In this document: piece after piece, positions 21,097 through 31,019 of the stretch
How positions within the stretch are numbered: position 1 is the first letter of the stretch
Layout of the letters: the number at the start of each line of letters is the position of its first letter
DNA from: Galdieria sulphuraria
Taxonomy: Eukaryota; Rhodophyta; Bangiophyceae; Galdieriales; Galdieriaceae
DNA: 64,000 bases
Assembly (NCBI RefSeq): GCF_000341285.1
Contig: NW_005178470.1
Coordinates: 1-64,000, forward strand
Direction of reading: 5' to 3'
The notes under the pieces: model-generated
The model's input: only the letters and a program-made list of their open reading frames with translations
The model's database searches: none
What the model was told of the DNA's origin: nothing
Made by a program: the position numbers and the translations under genes

Positions 21097-22425
21097 ATGA
21101 TTCAACTTCGAAGACGTACCCACAAACAGAATGAGTTTGAGCATAACTTGTTTACAGAGCGTAGAATTATCGAGCAAAATAAGAAGGGTGATCTTGAGCA
21201 CTCTCAGCAGGTTGGGAGTTTATTAGAGTTGACAAAGGCACTCGAAGTAGAAGAAAGAGCGAGTGGCGTAGCAGAAAGAAAGTTGCAGAATGTTGTGAAG
21301 CCTACGAAACTATATAACCACAGCTCAGTTGAAAGAGTCGAAAAGCCTCGCACTGGCTTAGCATACCTGTTCGTAATCTTACTTGCTGTCAGTGTGTTTT
21401 ATTCAAGGCAGACTTTAAGGTATCAGAGATTTGCAGAGTTAACACTTCCAACTTCGACCAAGAAGAACTTGAAGCAACCTGAGATAGCAGTCAATATGCA
21501 TATTCAGTTAACCGGTTTACGTTGGGAAGTTCCCCGGCATTTATTCAAGAGAGAGACAGATTTTTTCAAAAGACGGAAAGTTGTCTTTGTTGCAACCTCT
21601 GGGAGAACGGGAACAGGTTTTCTATCCAAACTTTTTTCACTCACGGAAAACACTGTTTCTCTTCATGAGCCTTGGCCACGTTTGGAAGGAAGAGACTTGG
21701 AGAAATCTTTATTGCAGAAGGGAGCAGCAGAAAGCTCAAAAAAGGAACGGAAGTTGAAGAAAGTTAGACAAATAGAACAGATTTTGTCTTCAAGTTCTCC
21801 CACTACCAGTTATGTCGAAACGTCTCACATGTTTATCAAAACGATGGCAGACTTTCTACTCGACGAGCTTGCTTCATCTGAGAAATTTTTTATTTTAATA
21901 TTACGACGGAATCTTGTCGCCACCATAAATAGCCAATATACACTTGGTTGGTTTCAACCTGCTCACAACGGATATAAGAAGTGGTACTATGGTATTCACG
22001 ATGTTTCGGAGGAAAGCAGAGTACTAGTTCCCGATCGGCCTGAAAGTGAATATGACGTTGTGGACAAGTTGATAGGCTACAACCTTGATATTGAACTTCG
22101 AATTCAAAAGTTAATTTTGTATTTGAAGTCGCAGCCTCAGAAATATTGTCATGTGCATATTATTCCGGTGAACTTGGAATCTTTCAACTCAACGAGTGAA
22201 ATTTTGGACTTTTTTAAACAGACAGAGTTCACTATCGAACAGGAAAAAATTCCATGGATCGAACAGTTGCCTCGAAATGAAAGAGTACATCTAAAGCAAA
22301 AACGAAGGCTGGAACCTTTGCCTGAAAAATGGTTAACCGAACGTGTTTATAAATTTGTAAAGAACTATCAACAGAAAGGACTAGTTAGTATACCAGTATC
22401 TCGTCAATTTCTATCCAACCTTTAA
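21097..22425 (+). CDS. Type II membrane sulfotransferase-like protein
   Basis: Intronless, 442 residues. A cytosolic charged N-terminus is followed by one membrane segment (about 85-103, GLAYLFVILLAVSVFY) and a lumenal P-loop sulfotransferase fold. VVFVATSGRTGTGFL (about 162-176) matches the PAPS 5'-phosphosulfate loop. FFILILRRNLVATINSQYTL matches the 3'-phosphate segment with the Arg and Ser of the family. This topology fits a Golgi enzyme that sulfates glycans. The acceptor cannot be told; sulfated galactans are common red-algal wall components, so wall or mucilage sulfation is inferred. Confidence 0.75.
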   Translation: MIQLRRRTHKQNEFEHNLFTERRIIEQNKKGDLEHSQQVGSLLELTKALEVEERASGVAERKLQNVVKPTKLYNHSSVERVEKPRTGLAYLFVILLAVSVFYSRQTLRYQRFAELTLPTSTKKNLKQPEIAVNMHIQLTGLRWEVPRHLFKRETDFFKRRKVVFVATSGRTGTGFLSKLFSLTENTVSLHEPWPRLEGRDLEKSLLQKGAAESSKKERKLKKVRQIEQILSSSSPTTSYVETSHMFIKTMADFLLDELASSEKFFILILRRNLVATINSQYTLGWFQPAHNGYKKWYYGIHDVSEESRVLVPDRPESEYDVVDKLIGYNLDIELRIQKLILYLKSQPQKYCHVHIIPVNLESFNSTSEILDFFKQTEFTIEQEKIPWIEQLPRNERVHLKQKRRLEPLPEKWLTERVYKFVKNYQQKGLVSIPVSRQFLSNL

Positions 22426-22430
22426 TATTC

Positions 22431-24266
22431 TCAAGAAGATGAAGAAAGAAATTGACGTGCTCTTTCTATTTCTTCGGAAACCGTTGGGAATAGAACAGGC
22501 TCCGGATAATCACTTCCAAGAATAACTTGGAACTGATTTTGCTCTTCTTCTGAAAGAAGATAAGGCTCATGACAAAAAGGAGGCGGGAGTAAGACGAGTT
22601 GATTGAGCCATTTTTTCACATAGAAACCATCCGGATCATATTTGTTTGCCTCTTCGATAGTGTCGACTTGTATACTTTCAACGCCGATCTGTTTCTTCTC
22701 ATAGAGATGATACCAATAACCCCAATTGATGACTGGGTCATGATCAATCAAATAATGTTCAAAAAATTCGGCACCAAGTTGCCATATTCCATCAAGTTCG
22801 TGAACAAGAAAGGAAGATACGTTCAACCTTCCTCGGAAGCTTATATAACCAGTTGTAATAAGTTCCTTTATATGAGCGTCGATGTAAGGATAACCCGTAC
22901 GTCCCTCTAGCCACGTCTGAATTGCCTGGTTGCAAATCGTTTCGTAAGGTGTCGCACTTTGTTTATATAAAGGAAACTCGGGGGCGTCCTCGTTGACTGT
23001 TCTATCACGAAAAACAGCCGAACCCTCTTGAAGACAAAGTAGATAAAGGAAATCCCGCCATAAAAAGCGTTTCAACCATAAGTTGGCAACTTGACTGTCC
23101 ATGTTTTTCATATAAGAACGATAACCTTCCCAGTACACTTGCCGTACAGAAACACAGCCAATTGAAATCCACGGAGAAAGTTTTGTGGACGAGTCCATAA
23201 CACCGGAGTAGTTTTCAAGATCGGCGATAAGTTGTAAGCCATTCTTCTTCACAAAATAGTCAGTTAGACGTTCTTTTGCAGAGTCCTCTCCACCCCGAAA
23301 AGGATATACTGCTCGAGGTTCAGGAAATGGCCATTCATAGGGTGTGCATAAATTTTCAACTCCCAAGTCATTCACCAAATGAGGTAAAGGTATAGCAAAA
23401 CTTGGTTTGTAACCAAAAGGTAAAGGTTTTAAAAAGGGACGTTGACTGTTATCCAACTCAAAGATCTTAGGCAAACCTTTGGATATGACACTGTTGTAGA
23501 ATGTCTCAAAACTGTGTTGATATTCATTGACAATCAATTCGTCAAAAGACAGTAAAGTGCAATCCCATACAAAACAGGCATTCAAATGCAACTCTGTCGC
23601 AACTTGTGATACTTCTGAACAGCAATTTATAAGATAAATAACAATGAAAGTCGACTACTTGCCTTGTTCATATTCTTCTTCCTCTGGACTAATCATTTTC
23701 GGTGCAACGATATGGTTTATGCTGTATTTTGCACATAACTCGCGAATCACTTCGGCTGCTGTTCCAACCTCGACAAGCAAATCACTGAAAAGACCTCTAA
23801 GGTTGTTTTGCAGCTGCTCTACGCTTTCTTTGACAAAAGAATATCGGAAGGGTCCGCAACGTTGTTGTTTAAGTCTATTACGGACCAAAGAACGTTTGTC
23901 AAAGACATAAAGTGGTAAGACTCTATCGCTTATCAACAACTCAATCCAACAAAATCAAGACATAACATACGCTTCTGCAGTATTCGCTAAGTCCAGACAA
24001 CTGTTATCTGATAGACGAAGATTATTTCGAAACCATAAGATCGCTGTGCCGCCATTCAAGCTTTCTGGGACACGATGAAGGTCGCCTCTTATTTTCGAAT
24101 ACAACCTGAAAACTTTCGCTTCACGAATCTGCTTTCGCCAAAATAAAGATGAGTTTCCTCTAGTAAGCTTTACATAAGTACTGCGTTTTTGAAAGGACGA
24201 ATAGCCTTTGATATTTCGAAAATAATAGTTGTCATATTTGCAGTTCAACGTTGCAAAGGCCGACAT
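22431..24266 (-). CDS. Cryptochrome/photolyase family protein, CRY-DASH-like
   Basis: Three exons (24266-23971, 23922-23663, 23614-22431) give 579 residues with an N-terminal extension of about 70 that may be a transit peptide. The antenna-binding domain begins TAILWFRNNLRLSDNSCLD. The FAD domain has FRGGEDSAKERL, TKLSPWISIGCVSVRQVYWE, EGRTGYPYIDAHIKEL and DHDPVINWGYW, the CRY-DASH layout. Several usually fixed residues differ: FRNNL for FRNDL, RLNVSS for RQNVAS, and NWGYW for NWGNW. The second intron (23615-23662, 48 bases) has a GC-AG boundary with the consensus AG/GCAAGT; no GT donor keeps the frame. CRY-DASH proteins repair cyclobutane dimers in single-stranded DNA or sense light; which applies here is not decidable. 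Confidence 0.85.
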
Positions 24267-24590
24267 TGTAAAACTTTGACTATCTCTTTTGAGACAATCT
24301 GTTTGTTCTGGGAAAAACCAAAATCAAAAGAAAGGTTATAGGATGCTATTCACCAAGTCTTTAAGAATTCAAACACTATTGAGTTGACCTAACAGATAGA
24401 ATAGACAAACCAAGTAGGATTCAACTAGCCAAGTAACAATTTGGATATGCAAAATGACCAAAGTCAGAAATGAGTATTCATTTTTATAAGATATGAGTTT
24501 CATCCAGAGAATTTTAAACAGAGTGTGTCCAAGTTAAAACCTTCCAACTGAAAAAACACTACCTGTCGCGCTACTTTCCCCAAAAACATA
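24267..24590. other. 324-base intergenic stretch
   Basis: Between the CRY-DASH start at 24266 and the stop of the small gene at 24591, both on the minus strand. A+T-rich with no recognised element; it should hold the CRY-DASH promoter. Confidence 0.35.
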
Positions 24591-25235
24591 TCAACTACGA
24601 GAAATATCTGCCAACTGCTCCTTTTCCTTTTTGATTTCTTCTTCTATTTTCTTCTTGCGAAGTCTTTCAATCTCTTCCGCAGAAAGAGAGTCCAGCTTTT
24701 GTTCTCTAAGCTTCTGCAATGCCTTTTCTCTTGCCTAAAAAAAAGTTCTTATTGAACTATGCGAATAATTCTTCCTCCTACTTGACGATCCTTCACTTCT
24801 TGAAAAGTACGCCTAATTCTAGCCTCTTCCAGTTGTGCTGCTCGTTTTTTCCACAAAAGGTGTCCATACAAGGTAGCTATGTCGTATTTAAGCAATATTT
24901 CTTCCAGCTCGTTATCTTACCGAAAGTCACGACGTAAGCTGCAGTGGGATAAGGATTTGCTTCAACAGATTCCTTAACTTCAAGAAATTTTCTAAAATAA
25001 CTTTCAACGACAAAGCGAAAGTGACACTGTATCATTATCATACCTTTTCATAGAGTCCCACACAACACCACTTCTAATATCCGCTTGAAGCTGTGGAAGA
25101 CGTTCGAATCTCTGCAACCACTGAAAACTCTTATTAGTTGGGTCGAATATTTTTGCACTGACCTACTCTGTTTGTAAATGAATGGAATACTTCTTTCCAA
25201 ACGCTACCTTCCGAGTTGGACTCCGAAGTGCTCAT
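24591..25235 (-). CDS. Small five-exon gene, unknown conserved-looking protein
   Basis: Each exon is too short to stand out, but five exons (25235-25167, 25120-25044, 24991-24921, 24876-24782, 24734-24591) join in frame through introns of 44-52 bases. They give 151 residues. The first intron contains the branch-like ACTAAT 14 bases before TTTTCAG. The protein starts MSTSESNSEGSVWKEVFHSF, continues WLQRFERLPQLQADIRSG, has a semi-hydrophobic YPTAAYVVTFATLYGHLLW, and ends in a long charged coiled coil (EEIERLRKKKIEEEIKKEKE). The middle could be one membrane segment. No family was recognised; a small mitochondrial or plastid membrane-associated subunit would fit the layout. Confidence rests on five consecutive in-frame canonical junctions. 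Confidence 0.65.
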
Positions 25236-25310
25236 TCTAACTTTTCCCAATCAGAAAAGAATATCGCTGTGTCTAAGACTTTCCAAAGTTTCTTGACAGT
25301 CAGAATTGTA

Positions 25311-25538
25311 ATGACACGTTTTTTTTCATACTTGAAAAGTTTAAGGTCATTTGATTTTTACTTATTTGCTAATATTATCATTGACTGCTGTGGTAGAGCT
25401 TTCTCAAAGACGGAGATAGCAAGTTCGTATCTTCGTCTTCAACCCTGGCAACTTATTATTCTCTTCGTGTTATTTCCTTATGCTACGATGTTATCTATTG
25501 AGTTGAAATTTCATCTAGAAGGGGCAAAAGGAAGATAG
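25311..25538 (+). CDS. Possible 75-residue membrane protein
   Basis: ATG-started frame of 75 residues beginning MTRFFSYLKSLRSFDFYLF. It has a hydrophobic stretch (WQLIILFVLFPYATMLSI) and a short charged tail. It lies head to head with the five-exon gene, 75 bases apart. Small single-span proteins of organelle complexes look like this, but no family was recognised and a chance frame cannot be excluded. Confidence 0.3.
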   Translation: MTRFFSYLKSLRSFDFYLFANIIIDCCGRAFSKTEIASSYLRLQPWQLIILFVLFPYATMLSIELKFHLEGAKGR

Positions 25539-25982
25539 AATATTGTAACGAAAGGTCAAGCTTGCAGCTCAACTAGTATCTTTCCGTTTCGCTTTCAAAG
25601 ATGTTCCTAGTTTGGATTTCATTGCATATCTACCATCCGATCTCAGGATTTGTGAATAATGGTGTATACAAAAGGAATTAGCCTGTTTCAAAACAACTTT
25701 TTACGGGTTTTGCAAACATTTCTACTGCACGCTGATTCGTGAAACAACAAGTATGCGACTCGAAAAGAAACTGCACAGTATCTATCCACGAAAACGATAT
25801 TACAAAATATTCTACTTTGAACGTATTATAATGATTCAATTGTTGTTCAACGCCCTTGGATGAACAGAAGTCTTAAGAGAATTCTTCGACCCCGAAGAGT
25901 TCATCCATAGACTTCCTTCGTTCCAAGACCTTTTCGCAAAGGGTATCTGTGTAATTTTGGAATTGAGTACAACTGTCAAACA
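25539..25982. other. 444-base intergenic stretch
   Basis: Downstream of the GT8-GT64 gene stop at 25983. A+T-rich, stops in all frames, no element recognised. Confidence 0.35.
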
Positions 25983-28522
25983 CTATATTAGAATCCCACA
26001 AACCTTGACAAAACGTGTTTGGATTACAGAGTTATATATTAAGGGATCCTTCCCATGGAACAATTCACTAATGAAGTATGTCAAGCACTTATTTCTTGCT
26101 TCTTTGTGACCACTCTATTTTTCATGATTAGAAGCTTACAGTAATATATTACCAACGATACCTTGGTGCTGATTCCTCCCGTGCTTTTATCTGTTCCATA
26201 ATCCTCCGGAATGGCCTTTCCAACAACTGCTAGAGGTGGAGTCCTAGTCATCCCTGTTATCATCTATTCAAGTTAAGTTCATTTCAGCACTATGGACGCA
26301 CACAAACCATTTGCATTGCAATATCTTCACAGTTCATGTGTTCGTCAATATACTTATGGAATCTTTCGGGAAGAATGCATGAATACCAGAACAGGAAGTC
26401 ACTCTTCATAAAAATGAACTTCGTCAACATTATAGAATATCTTTGTGCATGGATTAAAGAACGTTCTTGGAGAAAGGAATAGAGACGTACCTCCTGAAGG
26501 TCCGAAACTTTTTCATGGGTTCTGCAACTAAATATTCCCACTCATTGGATGTTGTCCTCCGATGAAATCTGGGAAATGCTCCCACCAAAGAATTTGGATG
26601 ACTCTTCCAAACCTCGAAAGTAAAATCGATATCATCAGGCTCCACATAAACATCGTCATCACATATAAGGACACTCTAAAATTATGACATAGGTTTTCAA
26701 AAGTTTTCTAATACTAGATGCAATATACAACCTGCGTCTTTAGACCAGGGATAGGATTGAATCTGTTATTTAGAGAGTCATATTTTTGAGAAAGAAATAC
26801 TACTGGCACTGAACCAACACGGAAATCATAAGGAGCCTAGTAAACGCTATAGCAAAATCCAAACATTTTAAACACCAACCTCAATGTTCGGGCTATGCCA
26901 AACGACGTATATTTTATGTACTTTTCGACACCGACTGTAATGAGTAATCAATCTTTCTAATAGCTTCTGTCTGTTATAGGTTGAAATGACAACGGAAAAT
27001 TTGTTTTGAATCCTAAAACGCGGTGTCTATAAAGTACCAATTAGTAAAAAAACGTTACTTCAAACTCTCTTACCAAATTGCGTTCATATTCTTGTTCGCA
27101 GAGATGTTTTACTCGGTCTGACATTTCCCACGAGAGTGCCTTTCCAAGGATTTCTTTGGAAATTCGCTCCATCTGAAATAAAGAGTTAAAAGAATACCTT
27201 CCATGGTTATTGCCTTACTCTAACCCAGGCATAGTAGCTTCTCATTTCTGAATTCTTCTCCCAGTCTTTGTGTCCAGAATAGTAGAAATTCCAAGGCTTT
27301 GTCTCACCAGTAAAATGGAGGACCTAAATAAGATAAGAAAGTGATGAGCGTCCTCCAAAATTACCTTAATATCATCTTTCACATGTCCCCACATAATTGT
27401 ATCACGATACTATACATATGATTGCTTAAAGAAATTTCCACAAAATCGACTTACCTTTAGCAACACATTGTACTTCAGTGGAATATGTCTAAAATAAGTG
27501 AGCTTCAAACAACCCAAAAATTTTACAAAATACCTGTCCTTTCTCTGACTCCATTCGTTGCCGAAGAACCAGTTTAGAAAACCTTGATCTCCCACATTGT
27601 AGCTAGAAACGTTCTTGTACACAGCTTTCATATTTCGAAATGTTGTTTCATTAGGTTGAATCACCTATTTGCTTAATTAGTATCACTACTTTAAGCTATG
27701 CAATAAGGTACCATAATGCCGGAATTAAAAGTATCCGGGTAAAGGTCAGCACAAGCGCTCAATTCATCAAATTCTACGAACAGATTATCGATATTTTGCA
27801 TTACAAGCATATCACCTTTAACGTTATTTTCAAATTCATTGTTACCAAAGACTGCTTACTATCCATGTAAACTACTTTGTCATAATTCAATAAATTCCAC
27901 AGATGCAGCTTTGAATAGCGACAAGGTTTGTTATCTCTCAAACGAGACTATGCAAACAGTCATGAGAACAAAAACCACTCAACATCTACACAAACCTTGG
28001 TCAGTGTGAAAGGATATTCCAATGGAGTAACATCGAGGACAATGGATCCTAGCTTTTCTAGCTCCTCTCGTCCTTCTAGGCTTAACTGTGGAAGGACAAG
28101 AACCACGATGGGGAAGCTAGTATTTGTCTTTTCAAAAATAGATAAATGAATCGAAATCATTTTTATGAGATAGCATACAAACCATTTTCAAGCTTTGTAA
28201 CCATGCTCGTGTCGCTGGGAGCATAACATCGTCACATAGCAATGTGGCATAAGCATATCGACCTTTAATCTAGCCTTTCACATTTGAAAAGTTTATAGTA
28301 TATTAAAAACTACCTGTTGCGGTATTCCTTTCTACAGAAGAATGAGTGACTTCCGAACTCTTTGCAGTGACGTATTTTTTAGAAGTTGCGATAAGCAATG
28401 CTCCAATAAAAATTATGGACAGATTAGCATAGGTTCTCACTTTTTTCCTACGGATTGGATCCTGAAAGCCAACTCATTTGCCAAATAATCACGGAGTATA
28501 TTAAATTTACCTGAAAGACCAT
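25983..28522 (-). CDS. Bifunctional GT8-GT64 glycosyltransferase fusion
   Basis: Seventeen exons assembled from canonical splice sites, sixteen introns of 41-55 bases, 593 residues. A type II anchor near the N-terminus (TYANLSIIFIGALLIATS) is followed by a GT8 domain: GRYAYATLLCDDVMLPATRA, the metal-binding DSD in VVYMDSDMLVMQNID, FNSGIMVIQPNE, NVGDQGFLNWFF and VLHFTGETKPWNF. From about residue 326 a GT64 (exostosin C-domain) follows: FSVVISTYNRQKLLERLI, the DDD in VLICDDDVYVEPDDIDF, WKSHPNSLVGAFPRFH and MNCEDIAMQM. The two halves join through phase-0 exons with no stop; the only anchor belongs to the GT8 half. A Golgi enzyme adding two sugars to a glycan is inferred. EXT proteins pair GT64 with GT47 and LARGE pairs GT8 with GT49, so this pairing is unusual. 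Alternative: two transcripts. Confidence 0.78.
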
Positions 28523-28835
28523 CTTGATATTGAACTGGGTCCATCGAGAAGTAAGGAAGTTGAAGAAAAATAGCCTCCTGAAATAGTCCATGAACAGATT
28601 CCATACAAGTCTCGTAAGTCCTTCCGATAATAATAAAGCATTTTGTTTTTCCAGATCCACTGGCGCCATCACAAAGAATAATGGTAGTCAGAATTTGGCA
28701 AAAGTATCGTTTATCAGTAAAATGGTGGCGCCAATTCGGATAGAAAAAATCACTATGGACAGTTGTATTTTCTGTGCCCTTTATTATGCGAAATAGAATT
28801 ACAGGGACAATGAGACTAGGAAATTTTTCGTTCAT
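28437..28835 (-). other. Overlapping frame with a P-loop-like motif, doubtful
   Basis: ATG frame of 132 codons that runs into exon 1, intron 1 and exon 2 of the fusion gene in another frame. It contains CDGASGSGKT, a perfect Walker A pattern. Upstream, a further open stretch (about 28840-28996) follows an acceptor-like TTTTATTTTCAG and could be spliced to it. The region after the motif does not look like a kinase of known type. It may be the 5' leader of the glycosyltransferase mRNA, a relic, or chance. Confidence 0.2.
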
Positions 28836-29418
28836 AATGACTTTCTCAACGAATAAAGAAACTCTCCATCTCTGATAGCTTGCACTGCTTTTCAGCAGTT
28901 CGATAAAAGCGAGAAGTCTCTATAAGAATGTAGGCATTTTTTGTTTGCCGAACCCCAAATGTTACACTGTCAGCTAACAGAGCCTGAATAAAGTCACTGA
29001 AAATAAAAACGAAACAAGCAACTCTGTTGCTACAGCTGCTTCGGTCTCCGTTGTGAGAAAAAACAAAGGAAGTTACATGCCGTTCAAGAAATGCTCAACA
29101 GAAAGTTAGATTTGCAAAAATAAAAGAGCAACACTGCTTAGCCTTGAGATAAACTTCGTTCCTACATATCTGAAGGACCAGGAATAATTAACAAAACAAC
29201 TGCATATATATATATATATATTTCAATCTTTCTTGTTGGAAATATCAAAACTGCTGGGTCTATTGGCTGAATAACCAACTTGACACAAGTGCAAGAAACA
29301 ATCACAGAAAGTGAGATTTCGGATTACTGAATCTAGATAAACAAAATTTGTCTATACATTCCATCAATTGAACCATTATGAAATGGAATTTGGATTTGGA
29401 TAGAATATCCTTTGTAGC
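28523..29418. other. 896-base divergent intergenic region
   Basis: Between the starts of the GT8-GT64 gene (minus) and COG8 (plus). Apart from the doubtful P-loop frame and an AT microsatellite at 29204-29221, no gene or RNA was recognised. It must hold both promoters and is long for this window. Confidence 0.4.
29204..29221. repeat. (AT)9 microsatellite
   Basis: Uninterrupted dinucleotide AT repeat of nine units in the COG8 upstream region. Confidence 0.9.
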
Positions 29419-31017
29419 ATGTCGATGGAAATCGGTCCTGACTTTGACAAAGGAGAAGGTTTGGACGACTTGGAAAGCTTAAAAAAAGAGGCATACGAAG
29501 CTGGCTTGTCTAGCTTTTTGGAGCGGGTTCTTGCCTCGTCAAGGAAACAAGTGAGCGCCGATGTCAGTGAAGTCGAAGGGGAAGTTGACAAACTCAGTAC
29601 TCAGTTGCAAGATATCGTTTCCAGGAACTACCGAGATTTGTTGCAAAACTATGATCAATCGGTGTCATCGTCGTCTACTTTAAGGAATCTTCAGGAAGTG
29701 CTGGGAAAAGTCTCTCAGAGTTTTCCATTATTCGTAGACAAGAGTATTGAAGCGTTGAAAGTCTTGAATCTATCACAACAGGAACGAGAAAGTTATTCTA
29801 GTGATGTTTCGGATATTTACGTAAATGACCTTATCGAGTTACCTTCTCTTGTTGTGTCTCTGATTCGAGCGGGAGAGATCGAAGCCTCTGTAGAAATGAT
29901 AGAACACTCTCGTCGACTTAACCTTCTTATATCTGGTTCTAGAATATTGAATGACGTTTGTTACAGGGTAAAAGACATGCGACTACTAGTTGTGTCTTAT
30001 ATACTCCAACGGTTGAGGTCAAAGACTTCTCTCAGTGAATGCCTCCGTTTGATAACTCTTCTTAGAAGGATTACGTCTCTTGATGAGGTAGTTTTGCGTC
30101 TTTTGTTTCTTTGTTGTCGGTCGCATTGGATGCTTTCCTGTCTAAAGGGTTTTTGCAATCCCAAACCGCAGAGTCTATTCGCACAATTCAGTGACGAGTT
30201 CAGAATTCGTACGCTAGAAACTACGACGCAGTATCATGCAATCTTCACTGATATTGCGAGTCGTGATACCATTCACGATGATTTTATAAATCTATGGATA
30301 TCGTTTTATTTGCAAGTAACTAAACGGCATTTATGCAACATAACTGATGGAGGAACATTATCGTCCTTAATCCAACAAGCAAACTACTGTGGCGAGTCTC
30401 TGAGTCGTATTGGGGCAGATTTTCGGATGCTGCTCTGCATTCCATTTGAAGAAGCCAGCGTGCTACTTTTCTCAAAGTCTTTGCAGGAGGTCTGTTTTCT
30501 ACGAAATTGCATTTATTGTACTTATTGTGTCTAGGCTTTGTTAGCGTTTGAAACAATGTTAGAAAGCTTCCAATGGTATCCTTCAACGTCTTCCCTGAAG
30601 TTAACGGAGAGCACGGGTCAGCATGACATTCCTGGCGTATCTCTTCCTTATCAACTTCTTGAATTTCCACCTTTATCAGTTCTCTTTAATGGTATTCTCA
30701 GTGCATTGAATGAAATACGTCAAGTAGTTTTCAACTCTCAAAAGAAAACCTATGCTGAGCTGTTACAAAATACATTTTATGAAGCAGCTGCAGTGGTTAA
30801 AGACTTTGGAGGTAGCAGAGGTTCACTTTTACCCAACTCACAGCGTGAATACTTTGGAAAACTATGCGAATATTTCTTAGAATATTTGATACCAAAGTCT
30901 ATTGAATGTCTACAGTTGTGCCTTCAGACGACTGTAGATATTGAAACAGACTTTATACGAAGCTTGTTGGAACTGGAGATTTCCAACTTAAACGATGAGG
31001 ATATCAAAGAAATGTAA
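29419..31017 (+). CDS. COG8: COG complex subunit 8
   Basis: Subunit of the conserved oligomeric Golgi tether that guides retrograde vesicles and keeps glycosyltransferases in place. The N-terminal part shows NYRDLLQNYDQSV and the family stretch IELPSLVVSLIRAGEIEASV with MIEHSRRLNLL. Further on are VLRLLFLCCRSHWM and TLETTTQYHAIF-like sequence (RTLETTTQYHAIFTDIASRD). Two exons, 29419-30489 and 30535-31017, with a 45-base intron, give 517 residues, near the usual size. Its stop lies 2 bases from the convergent GT14 stop. Confidence 0.88.
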
Positions 31018-31019
31018 TA

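Noticed and set aside
25983-27172. GT64 part as a separate gene starting at the ATG at 27172
   Set aside because: That ATG lies directly behind a splice acceptor, the preceding exon ends in a good donor in the same phase, and a separate GT64 protein would lack a membrane anchor.
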